Part shown: positions 60,335 to 64,000 of the stretch, piece by piece
Layout of the letters: the number at the start of each line of letters is the position of its first letter
How positions within the stretch are numbered: the stretch's first letter is position 1
Source: Phycicoccus jejuensis
Lineage (GTDB): Bacteria; Actinomycetota; Actinomycetes; Actinomycetales; Dermatophilaceae
Assembly (NCBI RefSeq): GCF_000720925.1
Contig: NZ_JOEE01000006.1
Span: 1-64,000, forward strand
Length of the DNA: 64,000 bases
Reading direction: 5' to 3'
The notes under the pieces: generated by a model
Seen by the model: the letters and a program-made list of their open reading frames with translations, nothing else
Told to the model about the DNA's origin: nothing
Databases searched by the model: none
Position numbers and translations under genes: made by a program

Positions 60335-60763
60335 ATGAGGATCGCGGACGTCGTCAAGCGCAAGGGTGATGCGGTCGTCACGGTGCGGCCCGACGCCACC
60401 GTCACCGAGCTGCTGGCCCTCCTGGCCGAGCACCGGATCGGCGCGGTCGTCGTGAGCGGCGACGGTTCGTCGGTGCACGGCATCGTCAGCGAGCGCGACG
60501 TCGTGCGGCACCTGCACTCCGACGGTGCCGGCGCGCTGGAGGCCCCCGTCGAGCAGATCATGACCGCCGACGTGCACACCTGCACGCCCGACGACTCGCT
60601 CGAGGACCTCGCCACGCGGATGACCGAGCGGCGCATCCGGCACGTGCCGGTCGTCGTCGACGGCGCGCTCGGGGCGATCGTCAGCATCGGCGACATCGTC
60701 AAGTTCCGGATCGACACGCTGCAGGCCGAGCGCGACCAGCTGCGCGACTACATCCAGCAGTAG
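60335..60763 (+). CDS. CBS-pair domain protein
   Basis: A 142-residue protein made of two CBS motifs (about 8-58 and 74-126): VTVRPDATVTELLALLAEHRIGAVVV (core ATVTELLALLAEHRIGAVVV) and HTCTPDDSLEDLATRM then HVPVVVDGALGAIVSIGDIV. Such stand-alone pairs bind adenine nucleotides and may act as energy sensors. The C-terminus is a helix. TACGGT lies 6 nt before ATG 60335 (leaderless). Confidence 0.93.
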   Translation: MRIADVVKRKGDAVVTVRPDATVTELLALLAEHRIGAVVVSGDGSSVHGIVSERDVVRHLHSDGAGALEAPVEQIMTADVHTCTPDDSLEDLATRMTERRIRHVPVVVDGALGAIVSIGDIVKFRIDTLQAERDQLRDYIQQ

Positions 60764-60831
60764 CCCTCCCGGGACCTCCCGCCACGCCGCGAAGGTGCTG
60801 CGTGGCGCGGGAGCATCCGGTGCCGCGCCGC

Positions 60832-60975
60832 GCGGGTGTGCAGGAATCGACACATTCGTCGATTTCTGCACGGATGGGGTCTGCGCGGGTGCGCAGCTAT
60901 CGACACATTCGTCGATTTCTGCACGGATGGGGTCTGCGCGGGTGCGCAGCTATCGACACATTCGTCGATTGATGT
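60832..60975. repeat. Tandem array of 53-bp palindromic units, family 4
   Basis: About 2.7 copies of a 53-bp unit (60832-60884, 60885-60937, 60938-60975). Each has the stem AATCGAC-ACATTC-GTCGATT, extended in unit 1 by GTGCAG/CTGCAC. Related to the repeats at 24758-24856. It fills most of the 287-bp gap after the CBS gene. Confidence 0.85.
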
Positions 60976-61050
60976 ACGGGGGGGCGCGGGGAGCGGTTCG
61001 GGGGTGCACCCGTCCAGCGCGTACCCAGCCCCAGCGAATACCGTGGAGCC

Positions 61051-62793
61051 ATGACCGCCGACGCCCCCGTGGACGGACATCCGTCCCCGGATCCCGACGA
61101 CCCGGGGACGCACGCCCGGCTCGGGCCCTACCGGCTGGTCCAGCGACTCGGCGAGGGCGGGATGGGCGTGGTCCACCTCGGGCTCGACCGCCACGGCCGG
61201 GCGGTCGCCGTCAAGGTCCTGCGCTCCCACGTCGCGCACGACCCGGACGCCCGCCGGCGCCTGGCCCGCGAGGTCGACACGCTCGAGCGCATCCGCAGCC
61301 CCTTCGTCGCGCCGGTCGTCGACGCCGACGTCGACGGCGACACCCCCTACGTCGTGACCCGCTTCATCGACGGCCCGGCGCTCGACACCCACGTCGCGGC
61401 CCGCGGGCCCCTGCCCCCGCCCGAGCTGCACCGCCTCGCCGACGGCCTGGCCCAGGCGCTCGAGGCCATCCACGCCGCCGACGTCGTGCACCGCGACGTC
61501 AAGCCGGGCAACGTCCTCCTCGTCGACGGCGACCCGGTCCTCATCGACTTCGGCATCGCCCACGTCGTCGACGACGTCCGGCTGACCAGCGTCGGCCTCG
61601 TCATGGGCACCCCCGGCTACCTCGCCCCCGAGGTCGTCCACGGCGACGACGTCACCGACGCCACGGACTGGTGGGGATGGGCGGCCACGACCGCCTTCGC
61701 GGCGAGCGGCACGCCGCCGTTCGGCAGCGGCGGGATGAGCGCCGTCCTCGCGCGGGTGGCGGCCGGCGAGCCGGACCTCGTCGCCGTCGACCCCCGCATC
61801 GAGCCCCTGCTGTACGCCGCGCTCTCGCCGTACCCGGACGAGCGACCGCACCAGCACGAGGTCGTCCGCGCCCTCGAGCGCTACGCGCGCGGCGAGCTCG
61901 CGACCTCGGCCATCGAGGTGCGCCGCGCCCGCCCCGAGACCCAGGCGCGCCCCGAGACCCAGGCCCTCCCGGCGTCCGGCACCGCGGTGCTGCCCGCGCC
62001 GGCCACGGCCACGGCCCCGGCGCCGCTGCCGCCCGTCGCCCCGCGCGTCCGACCGCAGCCCGCGCCGTCCCGCGACCCGCTCCCGCCACCCCCGACCGGC
62101 GCCGGCCGGCCGGGGCCGCCGCCCTACGCCCTGCCGCCCGCACCGCGACCGGACGACGACGACGTCCTCGAGGCGCGCGTCGACCCCCGCATCGGCCTGC
62201 CCACGCGCTCGGGTGTGCTCCTCGCGCTGCTCGCCCTCCTCGCGGGGCTGACGGCCACCGCGCCGCTCGTCGCCCTCGCCGCGCTCGCGGTGTGGATGGT
62301 CCTCGCGCGCACCGCCGACCGGTCCGTCACCTCCCTCGTCATGCGCCGCCACGACCGGGGGGCCCGCGGCAGCGACGTCGCGGTCGCCGTCGTCAGCAGC
62401 CCGTGGCACGTCGTCGTCGGGGCCGTCGGCACCCTCGTCACCCTCGCGCTCCCGCTGCTCGTCGGGGTGTCGGCGATGTTCGCCGGGGCCCTCGTCGTCG
62501 GCAGCGTGACCGGCGGGGCCACCCGGGCCGACGGCGTCGTGCCGCTGCTCGCGGCCGGTGTCTTCACCGCGCTGACCGCCTGGTGGGGCCCCGGCGGCGC
62601 CGGCCTGCGCCGGGGCAGCCGCAGCCTCGTGCGCGGCGCGACCGGGCACCCGACCGTGCGGCAGGTGCTCGTCGTCGCGCTCCTCCTCGCCGGGGCGCTG
62701 CTCACCGCGCTCACCGCCTCCCGGGGCGGGCCGGAGTGGTGGCCGCTGCCCGAGGCCCCGTCGTGGGTCGACCAGGTGGTGCCGCAGCTGTGA
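61051..62793 (+). CDS. Ser/Thr protein kinase with polytopic C-terminal membrane domain
   Basis: A 580-residue protein. The kinase domain (about 25-285) has GEGGMGVVHLG, the lysine VAVKVLRSH, HRDVKPGNVLL, IDFGIAHV and GTPGYLAPEVVHG. A Pro/Ala-rich linker (about 290-375) follows, then four hydrophobic segments (GVLLALLALLAGLTATAPLV, VGAVGTLVTLALPLLVGV, VPLLAAGVFTALTAWWG, QVLVVALLLAGALLTALTA). Several helices instead of one are unusual for this family. TACCGT lies 6 nt before ATG 61051 (leaderless). The stop overlaps the exporter start. Confidence 0.93.
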   Translation: MTADAPVDGHPSPDPDDPGTHARLGPYRLVQRLGEGGMGVVHLGLDRHGRAVAVKVLRSHVAHDPDARRRLAREVDTLERIRSPFVAPVVDADVDGDTPYVVTRFIDGPALDTHVAARGPLPPPELHRLADGLAQALEAIHAADVVHRDVKPGNVLLVDGDPVLIDFGIAHVVDDVRLTSVGLVMGTPGYLAPEVVHGDDVTDATDWWGWAATTAFAASGTPPFGSGGMSAVLARVAAGEPDLVAVDPRIEPLLYAALSPYPDERPHQHEVVRALERYARGELATSAIEVRRARPETQARPETQALPASGTAVLPAPATATAPAPLPPVAPRVRPQPAPSRDPLPPPPTGAGRPGPPPYALPPAPRPDDDDVLEARVDPRIGLPTRSGVLLALLALLAGLTATAPLVALAALAVWMVLARTADRSVTSLVMRRHDRGARGSDVAVAVVSSPWHVVVGAVGTLVTLALPLLVGVSAMFAGALVVGSVTGGATRADGVVPLLAAGVFTALTAWWGPGGAGLRRGSRSLVRGATGHPTVRQVLVVALLLAGALLTALTASRGGPEWWPLPEAPSWVDQVVPQL

Positions 62794-64000
62794 CCGACCC
62801 CCGCACCCGGCGGGCCCGCATCCTGCGCGGCGACCTGCCCACCGAGCCGATGCCGATGGCGGACCTGCTGCGCCGCACGCCCTACCGGCACGCCCGCATC
62901 CCCGGCGCCTCCGCCCCGGACCCGACGATCGAGCGCGGGCTCGACCTCGCGCTGCGCGTCGGCGCGCTGATGCTGCGCTGCGGCGCCGGCGCCCCGCAGG
63001 TCGAGGGTGCGATCGCCGCGACGGCCGCGGCCGCCGGTGTCGACCAGGTCGAGCTCGACATCACCCTCCAGTCGATCCTCGTCCAGGCGCGCAGCGCGGA
63101 GGGGCGCCAGCACACGATGCTCAAGGTCGTGCGGCACACCCGCTTCGACTACGCGCGCCTCGTCGCGGTGCACCGGCTCGTCGAGTCGCTCGTCGCCGGC
63201 GAGGTGACCCCCGACGAGGCCTCCGACCGGCTCCGGCAGATCAAGCGGACCCCCCGCACCTACCCGAAGTGGGCCATCTCGCTCGCCAACGCCGTGCTGG
63301 CCTCCGCCGTCGCGGTCGTCATCGGCGCCAGCGCGCTCGCGGCCCTCGCGACCATCGGGGTGGTCCTCGCGGTCGCCGGGATCGCCCGGCTGCACGCCCG
63401 GGTCGACCTGCCCGAGTTCTACGGGAACGCCATGAACGCCTTCGCGGCGACCCTCCTCGCCGGCGGCCTCTACGCGATCGGCGCGACGGGGGCGATCCCC
63501 TTCACGGAGGCCGACTTCGCCTTCGTCGTCGCCGGCGGCATCGTCGCGATGCTGCCCGGACGCACGATGGCCTCCGCGATCGAGGACGTCATCTTCGGCT
63601 ACCCGCTGACCGGCGCCGGGCGCCTGCTCGCCGTGCTGCTGTCGCTGACCGGACTGATCATCGGCATCGCGTCCGGGCTCTCCGCGATGCTCATGCTCAC
63701 CCGCTGGACCAGCAGCAGCTTCGTCTCGCCGGACGTGCTGGACCTGCGGGTCAGCCAGGCCCCGATCGTCCCGGCCCTGCTCGCGTCCCTCGTCGTCGGT
63801 CTCGCCGCCGGGGTCACCGTGCAGAGCCGCCGGGGGCTCATCCTCCCGATGGGGCTGCTCACCATCGTCGGGGTCGCGGTCTCGGCGGTGCTCACCCGCG
63901 GCCCGGGGGTCGGGGCCGTCACGGCCACCGGCATCGCGGCCGTCGTGGTCGGCGTGCTCGGCCGGCTGCTGGCCCAGCGCATGGATGCCCCCTCCCTCGT
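62790..64000 (+). CDS. ThrE-like threonine/serine exporter, truncated by window end
   Basis: Starts GTG 62790, overlapping the kinase stop (GTGA), and is open to the window end (403 codons seen). The N-terminal part has the DUF1212 domain: ALMLRCGAGAPQVEGAI and LQSILVQARS, then KRTPRTYPKWAISLANAVLA leading into about ten helices, including the GGIVAMLPGRTMASAIEDVI block typical of ThrE. It should export small amino acids. Its coupling to the kinase suggests post-translational control. Confidence 0.9.
   Translation, partial: MTDPRTRRARILRGDLPTEPMPMADLLRRTPYRHARIPGASAPDPTIERGLDLALRVGALMLRCGAGAPQVEGAIAATAAAAGVDQVELDITLQSILVQARSAEGRQHTMLKVVRHTRFDYARLVAVHRLVESLVAGEVTPDEASDRLRQIKRTPRTYPKWAISLANAVLASAVAVVIGASALAALATIGVVLAVAGIARLHARVDLPEFYGNAMNAFAATLLAGGLYAIGATGAIPFTEADFAFVVAGGIVAMLPGRTMASAIEDVIFGYPLTGAGRLLAVLLSLTGLIIGIASGLSAMLMLTRWTSSSFVSPDVLDLRVSQAPIVPALLASLVVGLAAGVTVQSRRGLILPMGLLTIVGVAVSAVLTRGPGVGAVTATGIAAVVVGVLGRLLAQRMDAPSL

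Overview
The window is chromosomal DNA from a high-GC actinobacterium. The evidence is mycothiol genes (mshA, mshD, S-(hydroxymethyl)mycothiol dehydrogenase), SenX3-RegX3, CarD, DUF4193, DUF2516, an HbhA-like protein, near-total G/C at third codon positions and frequent GTG starts. Gene content suggests Micrococcales, perhaps an Intrasporangiaceae-like lineage; this placement is inferred, not measured. No rRNA, tRNA, CRISPR array, prophage, transposase or plasmid function was found. The left edge holds only a doubtful gene fragment. The right edge cuts a ThrE-like exporter gene.

Layout. 0.3-9.6 kb: small membrane protein, HNH/Excalibur lipoprotein, drug-type ABC exporter, DUF4193, a Ser/Thr kinase, a secreted serine hydrolase, YihY, and a conserved hypothetical. 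9.6-20.6 kb: a phosphate block with a candidate structured RNA, the DUF47-Pit transporter pair, PstSCAB with a PHO box, a Nudix/SixA fusion and PPK1; an AbiEi-type nuclease-like gene sits inside it between matching palindromes. 20.6-31.3 kb: mshD with a GlnR-like regulator, a MoaD-like protein, DsrE and FABP-like proteins, LCP protein, Fur and YgfZ, a BKACE enzyme, an XRE regulator and an HbhA-like protein. 31.4-46 kb: asparaginase, an amber-interrupted dtd, DUF2516, mshA-ybjN-gpmA, two large paralogous one-pass proteins separated by a 21-bp repeat array, PPK2, PhoU, senX3-regX3. 46-54 kb: carD-ispD-ispF, mycothiol-dependent formaldehyde oxidation, a second AbiEi-type gene between matching palindromes, cysS-rlmB. 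54-64 kb: small proline-rich membrane proteins (CD225, DUF2752 x2, DUF4190, RDD), DUF4032, a sugar-ABC ATPase with a LacI-type operator, a CBS protein, and a polytopic kinase coupled to a ThrE-like exporter.

How it works together. Phosphate handling dominates: low-affinity Pit, high-affinity Pst, PhoU with SenX3-RegX3, and both polyphosphate kinase classes lie within about 34 kb, with PHO-box-like repeats before pstS and between phoU and senX3. Mycothiol metabolism is the second theme. Two transcription patterns recur: many genes have a TANNNT or CANNNT hexamer exactly 6-8 nt before the start codon (leaderless architecture), and many 3' ends carry long perfect hairpins without a U-tract.

The most unusual feature is that both AbiEi/DUF559-like genes are bracketed by palindromic repeats, each gene with its own repeat family, while two further palindrome families occur as scattered intergenic copies. 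This resembles the REP/RAYT arrangement but with a different protein family.
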